NCBI RefSeq assembly: GCF_019127135.1
Contig: NZ_JAHOEA010000054.1
Span: 1-23,418, forward strand
From: Segatella copri
Lineage (GTDB): Bacteria; Bacteroidota; Bacteroidia; Bacteroidales; Bacteroidaceae
Reading direction: 5' to 3'
Length of the DNA stretch: 23,418 nt
The notes below the pieces were generated by a model, which saw only the letters and a list, made by a program, of their open reading frames with translations, did not search any database and was not told the origin of the DNA. A program made the position numbers and the translations under genes. Positions 14,429 through 21,414 of the stretch are shown in pieces; position 1 is the first letter of the stretch, and every line of letters begins with the position of its first letter.

Positions 14429-16795
14429 ATGAAAAAGGTAATCTTAACTTTAAGTGTCATGAGTGCAACATTAAGTGCACAGGCACAATTGCAAACAAAC
14501 AATGGTATTGAATACCTTCAGTGTCAAGCTAGGGATATGTCTGGCGATTTCTCCGATTTGGCCAACACCTATTTCCTGGCAGATAGTATAACAGGCTTCG
14601 ACCTCAATAAGGGAGAGGGGTTGCTCAACTGGAAGCGCTATCGTCTGGCACCACGCCAAGCTTTTAATCTTAACGGTTATTGGCCTGTACGCATGAAGAT
14701 GCTTGACTTTCCTGATACCCAGTATGATAATGATCCGAATCTCAAGATCAGAATTCAGAAGATTGATGACCGTACGCTACGTGTGACGTTGTTCACTTCA
14801 CCTGTTGAACCTAAGATGGACGAAGCAAACGATCCGATGTTTTCTCCTGAGTTTATTGCAGAGAGTCTGGGCAATGGAGATGCTCGCCTGGCACGTGGAA
14901 GATGGAATACGTCTGCCGATAACAGCCGTATTATCTATCAGAACAGAAATGGTGTGCTGGTAATTCAAAAGTATCCTTTCCGCCTGATTCTGAAAGATGC
15001 CAATGGGAAGATTCTGACGCAAACCCGTCATATCATTGATAATGACAGTACGCAGGTTAAACTCTTGCCATTCAATTTCATCAAGCGTGGATCTGATAAT
15101 TCGCGTAGCATCAACCCTGTGTTCCTGCTATCGCCTGGTGAACGGATTTATGGTTGTGGAGAAAGCTTTACCTCTTTGAATAAGGTGGGGCAGAAGGTAA
15201 ACCTGTCGGTTGTAGATCCTCAGGGACCAGAAACTGACGGCATGTACAAGCCTGTGCCTTTCTATTTCTCTAATAGAGGTTATGGTATATTTATGCATAC
15301 TTCGGCTCCTGCTACTGCCGATTTCGGTGCAAGTTATATAGGTGCCCAGCGCCTCTTTATGGGTGATGAAACAATGGACTTCTTCGTGTTCTTTGGTGAG
15401 CCGAAGCAAATCCTGAATGAATATACAAACGTGACTGGTAAGTCGCCAATGTTGCCGCTGTGGACCTTTGGTACCTGGATGAGCCGCATCTCTTATTTCT
15501 CCCAGAAGGAGGGATTGGAAATAGCTCATCAGTTGAGAGCCAATAGGATTCCGGCGGATGTCATCCACTTTGATACAGGATGGTTTGGAGTAGACTGGCA
15601 GTGTGATTATCAGTTTGCCAAGGATCGTTTCAAAGACCCTGTTGGCATGCTCAAGACGCTGAAGAAGGACGGATTCCATACTTGTCTTTGGCAGTTGCCT
15701 TACTTCACTCCAAAGAACCGCTATTTCAAGGAACTGGTAGCTGAAGGTATGACGGTTCGGAATGGGAATGGTACGCTGAACTATGAGGATGCTGTTCTTG
15801 ATTTGAGTAATCCGAAAACGGTTACCTGGTATCAGGATAAGATTGCTCATCTCATCAAGCAGGGAGTGGGTGCCATTAAGTGTGACTTTGGTGAAGCAGC
15901 TCCTTATGATGGTCTTTATGCAAGTGGTAAGACAGGCTTCTATGAGCATAATCTCTATCCGTTGCGCTATAATAAAGCGCTTTGGGAGGCAGTAAAAGCC
16001 AATTCTCCAGAGCAGGAAGGTGTCATCTGGGCGCGTAGTGCCTGGGCTGGAAGTCAGCGCTATCCTTTACATTGGGGTGGCGATGCAGCTACGAATGAGG
16101 TAGGTAGTGTTGGCATGATGGGCGACCTGCGTGGCGGCTTGAGTTTCGGATTGAGTGGATTCTCTTTCTGGAGTCATGATATGGGCGGTTTCGTAACCCA
16201 GAGCCCTGATGATCTCTATCGCCGTTGGTTGCCTTTCGGTTTCTTGAGTTCACATACCAGAGCTCATGGAGCACCTCCAACAGAGCCTTGGCTCATCAGT
16301 AAGGATTTCACGGATGCCTTCAGGGCCAATGCGGAGATGAAATACCAGTTGATGCCTTATGTTTATGCACAGGCAAAAGACTGCTCTGAAAAGGGTTTGC
16401 CAATGGTGCGTGCGCTCTTTGTAGAATTTCCTCACGATGCTGGAGCATGGCTGGTTGAAGATGAGTATATGTATGGTTCACAGATTCTGGTTGCTCCGTT
16501 GCTGGAATCAGGAACAGACCGTTCGGTATATCTGCCAAAAGGTAAATGGATAGATTATCAGGATGGAAAGGTATATGAAGGCGGATACCAGCATATCAGT
16601 GTTGCTGAACATAAGATTCCTTGTGTTATCCTGGTTAGAGATGGCAGCTTGATTCCGCAGGTGCCCGTAGCTCAGAGTACTGATAAGATTCAATGGAACC
16701 AGATTTCATGGAAACCTTTCAAGGCAGATGCCAGTCAATGTGTGGGATATCTCTACAAACCAGGTGATAAAGAAATAACAATAATAAAACAATAA
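14429..16795 (+). CDS. GH31 alpha-xylosidase/alpha-glucosidase, YicI-like
   Basis: A 788-residue GH31 enzyme resembling E. coli YicI, with a signal peptide (about 1-19, ending AQA) and so probably periplasmic, unlike cytoplasmic YicI. The nucleophile is D486 in KCDFGE and the acid/base is D552 in HWGGD. SFWSHDMGGF and FLSSHTRAHG follow as in YicI. The preceding lysine of KCDFGE matches the YicI lysine that contacts substrate. The Cys-Phe pair of YicI (FDCFW) appears here as Thr383-Gly384 (FDTGW), so specificity may differ from isoprimeverose-type alpha-xylosides. The ATG at 14429 fits the promoter and signal peptide; in-frame upstream codons overlap the promoter. The GNAT gene follows after 21 bases. 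Confidence 0.87.
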   Translation: MKKVILTLSVMSATLSAQAQLQTNNGIEYLQCQARDMSGDFSDLANTYFLADSITGFDLNKGEGLLNWKRYRLAPRQAFNLNGYWPVRMKMLDFPDTQYDNDPNLKIRIQKIDDRTLRVTLFTSPVEPKMDEANDPMFSPEFIAESLGNGDARLARGRWNTSADNSRIIYQNRNGVLVIQKYPFRLILKDANGKILTQTRHIIDNDSTQVKLLPFNFIKRGSDNSRSINPVFLLSPGERIYGCGESFTSLNKVGQKVNLSVVDPQGPETDGMYKPVPFYFSNRGYGIFMHTSAPATADFGASYIGAQRLFMGDETMDFFVFFGEPKQILNEYTNVTGKSPMLPLWTFGTWMSRISYFSQKEGLEIAHQLRANRIPADVIHFDTGWFGVDWQCDYQFAKDRFKDPVGMLKTLKKDGFHTCLWQLPYFTPKNRYFKELVAEGMTVRNGNGTLNYEDAVLDLSNPKTVTWYQDKIAHLIKQGVGAIKCDFGEAAPYDGLYASGKTGFYEHNLYPLRYNKALWEAVKANSPEQEGVIWARSAWAGSQRYPLHWGGDAATNEVGSVGMMGDLRGGLSFGLSGFSFWSHDMGGFVTQSPDDLYRRWLPFGFLSSHTRAHGAPPTEPWLISKDFTDAFRANAEMKYQLMPYVYAQAKDCSEKGLPMVRALFVEFPHDAGAWLVEDEYMYGSQILVAPLLESGTDRSVYLPKGKWIDYQDGKVYEGGYQHISVAEHKIPCVILVRDGSLIPQVPVAQSTDKIQWNQISWKPFKADASQCVGYLYKPGDKEITIIKQ

Positions 16796-16816
16796 AACAA
16801 TAATAAAAATAGTATA

Positions 16817-17392
16817 ATGAAAATTCAAATAGAACAGGCTACGCCCGACAAGGCTTCGCATATCGCATCGCTTATCATGGAGGCGATGAATGCGCAGTGT
16901 TGTCAAAATTTTGCTGGTCCTCAGCATACATTGGTCGATTTTCACCGTATGATGACTAAACTTGTAGAGATGGAGGGCAGTCAGTATAGTTATAAGAATA
17001 CATTAGTTGCTATGTCTACTGATGGCATTCTTGTTGGCATCTTGGTTGCATACGATGGTGCTGACGTCAAAAGATTACGTAAGCGCTTTATTGAGGCTGC
17101 AATCGTGGCTTTTGGAATAGACTATTCGGCTATGGAGCTTGAAACAGAGGAAGGTGAGTTCTATTTGGATAGTTTGGCAGTTTCTAACCAATACCGTGGG
17201 AAAGGTATTGCATCTAAACTGTTGGAGGCTGCTATCTCTCGCGCAAGAGAATTAGGACTTCCTGCTGTAGGTTTGCTTTGTGACAAAGGCAATCCGAAAG
17301 CGGAGCGTCTCTATACGAAGGTTGGTTTCCAATATGTCAATGATACCACTTGGGGTGGTCATGCAATGAAACATCTTCAGTATAAATTGTAA
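16817..17392 (+). CDS. GNAT-family N-acetyltransferase
   Basis: A 191-residue acetyltransferase of the GNAT superfamily. The acetyl-CoA pyrophosphate-binding motif is QYRGKG (125-130), preceded by the strand EFYLDSLAVS (114-123) and followed by helix ASKLLEAAISRARE. The C-terminal NPKAERLYTKVGF (159-171) is the standard end of the fold. It transfers acetyl from acetyl-CoA to an amine of an unknown small molecule or protein, in the cytoplasm. It starts 21 bases after the GH31 stop, across an A-rich spacer of AATAAAAC-like units, with no terminator between, so it is probably cotranscribed. No link to sugar breakdown is evident. Confidence 0.85.
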   Translation: MKIQIEQATPDKASHIASLIMEAMNAQCCQNFAGPQHTLVDFHRMMTKLVEMEGSQYSYKNTLVAMSTDGILVGILVAYDGADVKRLRKRFIEAAIVAFGIDYSAMELETEEGEFYLDSLAVSNQYRGKGIASKLLEAAISRARELGLPAVGLLCDKGNPKAERLYTKVGFQYVNDTTWGGHAMKHLQYKL

Positions 17393-17410
17393 TCTGACGG
17401 GGCAAACTGT

Positions 17411-17422
17411 GCAAACGTTTGC
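17411..17422. promoter_or_regulatory. Perfect LacI-type operator
   Basis: GCAAACGTTTGC is a perfect 12-bp LacI/GalR-family palindrome. The adjacent GCAAACTGT (17402-17410) and a second GCAAACTGT (17468-17476) repeat its half-site. It lies after the GNAT gene, about 57 bases upstream of the -7 box at 17479. The only downstream unit on that strand is putative RNA B. Confidence 0.65.
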
Positions 17423-17478
17423 TCACCAAAAAGTATAGAAATCAACAGAAAATGTGCTGTTTATTGCGCAAACTGTAG

Positions 17479-17486
17479 TATCTTTG
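17479..17486 (+). promoter_or_regulatory. -7 box of putative RNA B
   Basis: TATCTTTG fits the consensus, with an expected start near 17493. No TTTG occurs at the proper distance upstream, which would suit an activator-dependent promoter. The LacI-type palindrome centre is about 76 bases upstream of the expected start. Confidence 0.5.
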
Positions 17487-17492
17487 CACCAT

Positions 17493-17595
17493 AAGTTCAT
17501 AACGAATAGGTTTTTAGAAAAGATATTTTATTAGTTTTTGTTGATTTAATAATAAAAGCTCGGTCTGCAGTGATGCAATGCCGAGCTTTTGTATT
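17493..17595 (+). ncRNA. Putative small RNA B
   Basis: A transcription unit of about 100 nt with no protein frame. It runs from the -7 box at 17479 to a strong terminator at 17554-17590. The body contains GAATAGG (17504-17510) and TTATTAGTT (17528-17536), the latter 17 bases before the terminator stem. Putative RNA A and the element near 20555 carry the same pieces in the same order. The perfect LacI-type palindrome lies upstream. It could instead be a stand-alone terminator region for the minus-strand symporter gene; transcription data would decide. Confidence 0.45.
17554..17590. terminator. Bidirectional terminator
   Basis: AAAAGCTCGG (17554-17563) pairs perfectly with CCGAGCTTTT (17581-17590), with an inner TGCA-gtga-TGCA stem-loop (17566-17577). 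A and T runs on both sides let it end putative RNA B on the plus strand and the symporter operon on the minus strand. A small CCCT-ttc-AGGG hairpin at 17601-17611 sits between it and the symporter stop. Confidence 0.8.
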
Positions 17596-17630
17596 TTTAT
17601 CCCTTTCAGGGTATTTCCTTTCTGTGTCTT

Positions 17631-19007
17631 TTATTCTAATTCCTCTATTTCTTTTTCGTCCATGTCTTTATCCAGTTGATCTCTCCACAGATATTTTCTG
17701 GTTTCATGCACTATGATACCACTCAGGCAGAGCAAGGAGATAAGGTTTGGTATGGCCATTAAAGCATTCATGCAGTCGGCAATGTTCCAAACCAGTCCCA
17801 GACTGATAACACTACCCAGGAAGATAGTAGCAATATAGACTATGCGGAAACAGAGCATCCACTTTTTGCCTTTCAGATATTCTACACACCGTTCTCCATA
17901 ATAACTCCATCCCAATGTTGTACTGAATGCAAATGTTGCCAGTCCGATGGTCAATATCGGAGCTCCGATATATGGAATCTTACTGAAGGCAGCCTTGGTG
18001 AGTGCTGCTCCGTTATGATAGTCGATGTCTGGATATGCTATGATACTTGAGGTGATGACAAGACCTGTAAGGGCACAGATGATGACAGTATCCCAAAAGG
18101 TACCGGTAGATGAAACCAATGCCTGACGCACAGGGTTGCGGGTTTGGGCTGCTGCAGCAACGATGGGCGCCGAACCCAGACCACTTTCGTTAGAGAACAA
18201 TCCGCGGGCTATACCATAGCGGGCTGCAATCATCATGGTACTTCCTGCGAAGCCGCCACCTGCAGCCTTTGTTGTGAATGCTGAGTCAAAGATTACGTGG
18301 AGGGCAGGCAATAAATAAGCATGATTTACACAGAGAATGTAGATGCAGCCTAATACATAAAAGAGTGCCATGAAAGGTACCAGCATGCCGCAAACCTTGG
18401 AGATACTCTTCACGCCTCCAAGAATCACTGCTGCTCCTAAAGCCGTAACGATGGTTCCAGTAATGTATGGAGAAATGCCGTATTGGTTTTCTACCAGGGT
18501 AGAGATGGCATTTGCCTGTACCGTGCTACCGATTCCGAATGATGCCAATGCGGCAAAGAGGGCGAACAGGACTGCAAGCCATTTCCAGCCCAATCCTTTT
18601 TCCAGGGCATACATAGGACCACCCAACATTGTGCCTCGCTTGGTCTTTACGCGATATTTTACGGCGAGTAATCCTTCGGCATATTTGGTAGAAATACCAA
18701 AGACACCGGTTAACCAGCACCAGAGTACGGCTCCTGGTCCGCCAAGAGCGATAGCTGTAGCCACACCGATGATGTTACCGGTACCAATTGTAGCTGCCAG
18801 TGCTGTTGCCAGTGCTCTGAACTGTGAAACATCTCCTGTGGCATTCTTGTCTTTCTTTACAGACAGTTTGATTGCCTTGAAAATCTTGCGTTGTGGAAAG
18901 CGCAAGCGGATGGTCAGAAAGATGTGGGTTCCCAACAGCAGGATAATCATAGGCCATCCCCAAAGGAATGAACTAAATGCGGTGAAAAAATCGTTTATTG
19001 CATCCAT
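17631..19007 (-). CDS. AGCS sodium/alanine (glycine) symporter
   Basis: A 458-residue inner-membrane transporter of the alanine/glycine:cation symporter family, importing a small neutral amino acid with Na+. Family signatures: NATGDVSQFRALATALAATI (55-74) running into GTGNIIGVATAIALGG (75-90), then GGPGAVLWCWLTGVFG (89-104) and KYAEGLLAVKYR (108-119). LFSNESGLGSAP, around residue 274, is also characteristic. About ten to eleven membrane helices are visible; full length. It is the third gene of a minus-strand operon after two DUF4230 genes, 78 bp downstream of the second. No TAnnTTTG box is seen in that gap, so cotranscription is likely. The exact substrate (alanine, glycine or glutamine) cannot be read from the sequence. 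Confidence 0.93.
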   Translation of the reverse strand: MDAINDFFTAFSSFLWGWPMIILLLGTHIFLTIRLRFPQRKIFKAIKLSVKKDKNATGDVSQFRALATALAATIGTGNIIGVATAIALGGPGAVLWCWLTGVFGISTKYAEGLLAVKYRVKTKRGTMLGGPMYALEKGLGWKWLAVLFALFAALASFGIGSTVQANAISTLVENQYGISPYITGTIVTALGAAVILGGVKSISKVCGMLVPFMALFYVLGCIYILCVNHAYLLPALHVIFDSAFTTKAAGGGFAGSTMMIAARYGIARGLFSNESGLGSAPIVAAAAQTRNPVRQALVSSTGTFWDTVIICALTGLVITSSIIAYPDIDYHNGAALTKAAFSKIPYIGAPILTIGLATFAFSTTLGWSYYGERCVEYLKGKKWMLCFRIVYIATIFLGSVISLGLVWNIADCMNALMAIPNLISLLCLSGIIVHETRKYLWRDQLDKDMDEKEIEELE

Positions 19008-19085
19008 CTCTTAAAAATTTTATGTTTATCTTATATCTATATTTTTTATACCTGATAACGCAGTTACTTATGTATTATAACCTTG

Positions 19086-19658
19086 TTATTTCTCAAATTC
19101 TATCTTCACGTTTTTGAATCCCATTGCTTTCAGCATCTCTCTAAACTGAGTTTTGGCATTCGCCTGTGCAGTATAGATATTGGTGCGGTTTAAGCAACGT
19201 TTCTTCATGGCTTGATAAGCACGCTCATACATAGCCTGTCTGTCGCTGCCTGTCCATTTACCTTCTTCAAAGAAACTCTTGGTCTTCGCTTCGTCTATGA
19301 AGTTATGGTCCAGCAGTTTGATAGGAGGTAAAGTGCAAACGATGCTGTCCTGACTGGCTTGTAGCCATCCCTCTTTTACATCCTTCATATCGATACCCAA
19401 GCGCAACGTTCCGTAATAGATACGTACCAGTTGGTCATCGCCAAAAAAGCCACGGCGTATTGTATCTATCAGTTCTTCATCACTTACAGATAGAAATTCC
19501 CATTGGCCGATATTCTCGATACTTTCTACCTGAGTGGGTGAGAGGGTTGTCTTATCTTCCTGTACCACGCTGACCTCGTTGTCTTTGGTGAGCCAATAGA
19601 AGGCTCCACCCAGAATAAGGATCAGTGCTAATAGTACGATGATTTGTATTCTTTTCAT
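19086..19658 (-). CDS. DUF4230 protein, membrane-anchored
   Basis: A 190-residue protein with one N-terminal membrane helix (about 5-24, MKRIQIIVLLALILILGGAF) and a soluble domain outside the membrane. I assign it to DUF4230 by its resemblance to family members: a charged N-terminal part, the central GTLRLGIDMKDV and SIVCTLPPIKLLDHNF segments, and an amphipathic C-terminal helix ending in MLKAMGFKNVKIEFEK. The upstream gene's product is a paralogue with a matching C-terminus (MLQDMGFAEENIKISFRKK). It starts 17 bp after that gene. The function of the family is unknown. The pair could form a heteromeric envelope complex with one partner in each membrane; this is inference. Confidence 0.75.
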   Translation of the reverse strand: MKRIQIIVLLALILILGGAFYWLTKDNEVSVVQEDKTTLSPTQVESIENIGQWEFLSVSDEELIDTIRRGFFGDDQLVRIYYGTLRLGIDMKDVKEGWLQASQDSIVCTLPPIKLLDHNFIDEAKTKSFFEEGKWTGSDRQAMYERAYQAMKKRCLNRTNIYTAQANAKTQFREMLKAMGFKNVKIEFEK

Positions 19659-19675
19659 ATCATTGTTCTCCTCGC

Positions 19676-20347
19676 TTAGTGATTCTTTTCGATAGTTGTC
19701 TTATCCAGAAGAGTCTTCAGATCGTTGAAAGTGAATTTCTTCCTGAAACTGATTTTGATATTCTCTTCTGCAAATCCCATGTCCTGTAGCATCGGAATCA
19801 GGGTGTTTGCTGCACTTTGGCGTGCCTGCTCAAGAATATCTAGGTTCGGGATATCGCGAATGATACTTTCCCTACCTTGTTGTTCGAATTGTGACAGTTC
19901 TGCATCACTGTAGTTCTTTCTGGTGAGTGAAACGAATTGTCTTACTCCTTCATGATTGATTTTACTGCTGGTGAGTATCACTTTTGGGTCTGGTAAGATG
20001 ATTTCTATCTTGTCACCTTGTCGGTTAACGTTCTTAGCAGAGAATCCTGAAAAGTCTACATAAGCTTTTAATGTCGCATCCATCGGAATGGCCACCTTGC
20101 GGTTTGATCCGGGAACATGAATATTAAAGTCTTTCTTGAACAGTGAGCCCTTCAGATTGAGCTGGTCATCATGTGTTATAATCTTATGAACATGAGCTTC
20201 TGCAGTATATAAGCGATTGCATTTCTGTATCTGCATCACCATCACAGGTATTGTGTCGATGACTTGCTCCTTCTTTTCTGTTTGCTGATGCGAACATGAA
20301 ACGAAGGCAAAAAATACAGAAATGATAAATATTAACCTCTTTTTCAT
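19676..20347 (-). CDS. DUF4230 lipoprotein
   Basis: A 223-residue predicted lipoprotein: MKKRLIFIISVFFAFVSC has a lipobox ending at C18, followed by SHQQ. The mature part resembles DUF4230, with KVIL, a DGxxIEIILPDPKVI-like strand (GDKIEIILPDPKVI) and the C-terminal block NTLIPMLQDMGFAEENIKIS shared with the next gene's product. I chose the ATG at 20347 because it begins a clean lipoprotein signal and follows a promoter at a short distance. The frame is open up to 20461, but that part overlaps the promoter. First gene of a three-gene operon ending in an AGCS symporter. Function unknown. Confidence 0.78.
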   Translation of the reverse strand: MKKRLIFIISVFFAFVSCSHQQTEKKEQVIDTIPVMVMQIQKCNRLYTAEAHVHKIITHDDQLNLKGSLFKKDFNIHVPGSNRKVAIPMDATLKAYVDFSGFSAKNVNRQGDKIEIILPDPKVILTSSKINHEGVRQFVSLTRKNYSDAELSQFEQQGRESIIRDIPNLDILEQARQSAANTLIPMLQDMGFAEENIKISFRKKFTFNDLKTLLDKTTIEKNH

Positions 20348-20369
20348 ACTTAATGTCTTTATTATGCTG

Positions 20370-20400
20370 CAAAGGTACGGCAAATTGTTCGAAAAACAAA
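20370..20400 (-). promoter_or_regulatory. Promoter of the DUF4230-symporter operon
   Basis: On the minus strand TTTG (20400-20397), a 19-base spacer, then TACCTTTG (20377-20370). The expected start near 20363 gives a leader of about 16 bases before the ATG at 20347. Confidence 0.7.
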
Positions 20401-20429
20401 ACAAAATCGTTTTTTTTGATGTTCTTTTG

Positions 20430-20492
20430 CTAAGAAATGAAAAAAAAAGCAGAAAAAGCACTTTTTTTTATATCTTGATTAAACCTTTTCAT
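20430..20492 (-). CDS. Possible 20-residue peptide upstream of the DUF4230 operon
   Basis: A short minus-strand frame starts at ATG 20492 and stops at TAG 20430. It begins MKRFNQD, is basic at the front and ends hydrophobic and phenylalanine-rich (FFFIS). GAAAGG precedes the ATG, and TAACTTTG (20511-20504) fits a -7 box just upstream. There is no TTTG partner at -33, and A/T runs could give such a frame by chance. It might be a leader peptide for the operon. Low confidence. Confidence 0.15.
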   Translation of the reverse strand: MKRFNQDIKKSAFSAFFFIS

Positions 20493-20554
20493 TTTCCTTT
20501 CGTCAAAGTTACGATTAGAATTCATAAACTGAACTTTTATTATATCGTGTAAGA

Positions 20555-20626
20555 TTCAATAGGAAATTTATTAGTTAGTATTTAGGTATGCTAAGGCGTC
20601 TGCTTGTGAAAGTAGGCGCCTTTTTG
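20555..20626 (+). ncRNA. Relative of putative RNAs A and B, without a clear promoter
   Basis: AATAGG (20558-20563) and TTATTAGTT (20568-20576) precede a terminator hairpin by 16 bases, closely matching the layout of putative RNA B. Where a -7 box would be expected the sequence is GAACTTTT, which no longer fits TAnnTTTG, and no LacI-type palindrome lies upstream. It may be a degenerate copy or the 3' part of another transcript. The interval 20348-20718 holds this element, the two neighbouring promoters and no clear gene. Confidence 0.3.
20593..20625 (+). terminator. Strong hairpin terminator
   Basis: AAGGCGTCTGC (20593-20603) pairs with GTAGGCGCCTT (20612-20622), eleven pairs including two wobbles, with an 8-base loop and then a T run. 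It ends a plus-strand transcript whose start I cannot place. Confidence 0.65.
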
Positions 20627-20666
20627 CGTCTGATTTTGTGTAAGAATGTAGATTTCGGTTCTTTTC

Positions 20667-20698
20667 TTTGGCTATTTCAAAAGAAAAATGTACTTTTG
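20667..20698 (+). promoter_or_regulatory. Promoter of the DUF4738-like lipoprotein gene
   Basis: TTTG at 20667-20670, exactly 20 bases, then TACTTTTG at 20691-20698. The expected start near 20705 gives a leader of about 14 bases before the ATG at 20719, which supports that start over in-frame codons further upstream. Confidence 0.75.
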
Positions 20699-20718
20699 CA
20701 GTAAGAAAAAATAACGGA

Positions 20719-21291
20719 ATGAAACGAATTGATTATATATTAATAGGTCTTTTGGCTATTTCAAGCTTGACGGCTTGTACTGAAAAAAAGAAGAGTAATA
20801 TCATTATTGCCCCTAAACCGGTGGCTAAGGTTGTGAATAAAGCTACTCAGAAAATGAGTGATTATGAGCAGACCAGGGAGGCTGACTGGGTTGGTTCCCA
20901 TTATAAAGTGGTTGTGAAACGTAGTTCTGACAAGGAACTTCCGGTTCTCCAGTTGGACGAAAATACCAAGTATTATGATAACAGAATTTCGGTTAAGGTA
21001 TTGAGAAGTGATGGCTCAGAATTCTTTAACCGTACTTTCACAAAGAAAGATTTCACGTCTTATATTGACAAACATACACAGGACATGGGTGCTTTGCTCG
21101 GTATCGTGTATGTGAAAGCAGAAGGTGATTATCTTTACTTCGCAGCAAGTGTAGGGTCGCCTGATGTTACCAGCGATGAATATGTACCTATGGTACTTAA
21201 GATTTCCCGAATGGGTAGTATCTCTATATCAAAGGATGAGAAGTTGGATACCAACGCTTCTGCTGAAGAGGAAGAAGAAGATGAGGTATAA
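20719..21291 (+). CDS. DUF4738-like lipoprotein
   Basis: A 190-residue predicted lipoprotein. The signal MKRIDYILIGLLAISSLTAC has a lipobox ending at C20, followed by TEKKK. The mature part is a single soluble domain with DNRISVKVLRSDGSEFFNRTF and KKDFTSYID blocks that I associate with DUF4738 proteins of Bacteroidales. It ends in an acidic tail (EEEEEDEV). No catalytic motif is evident and the function is unknown. The start at 20719 follows from the promoter 20 bases upstream and the lipoprotein signal. It is separated from the next gene by 123 bp and appears to be a single-gene unit. Family assignment is from memory of its appearance, so moderate. Confidence 0.7.
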   Translation: MKRIDYILIGLLAISSLTACTEKKKSNIIIAPKPVAKVVNKATQKMSDYEQTREADWVGSHYKVVVKRSSDKELPVLQLDENTKYYDNRISVKVLRSDGSEFFNRTFTKKDFTSYIDKHTQDMGALLGIVYVKAEGDYLYFAASVGSPDVTSDEYVPMVLKISRMGSISISKDEKLDTNASAEEEEEDEV

Positions 21292-21348
21292 AGCTGTTCT
21301 TCCGTTAAATCTATGAGTATTTATGATGTCTATCTGAAATTATTATTG

Positions 21349-21356
21349 TACTTTTG
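21349..21356 (+). promoter_or_regulatory. -7 box of the split seven-TM regulator gene
   Basis: TACTTTTG fits the consensus but has no TTTG at the expected distance upstream. The expected start near 21363 gives a leader of about 50 bases before the ATG at 21415. Confidence 0.45.
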
Positions 21357-21414
21357 TAAGCGTATTCATTATAATAATGTATAGCAAAGAAAGTAAACAT
21401 AAGATAAGAAGCGT

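Noticed and set aside
15128..15949. Minus-strand open frame (273 codons) opposite the second GH31 gene
   Set aside because: Covers the GH31 active-site region in antisense and shows no protein-family signal.
16779..16808. AATAAAAC-like microsatellite between GH31 and GNAT genes
   Set aside because: Short and imperfect A-rich spacer typical of leaders in this phylum; a slip there would change only the last codons or the spacer.
18370..19014. Plus-strand open frame (214 codons) opposite the symporter gene
   Set aside because: Antisense to AGCS signatures, with proline/serine-rich noise composition.
20348..20461. N-terminal extension of the DUF4230 lipoprotein
   Set aside because: It would cover the promoter at 20370-20400 and bury the lipoprotein signal.
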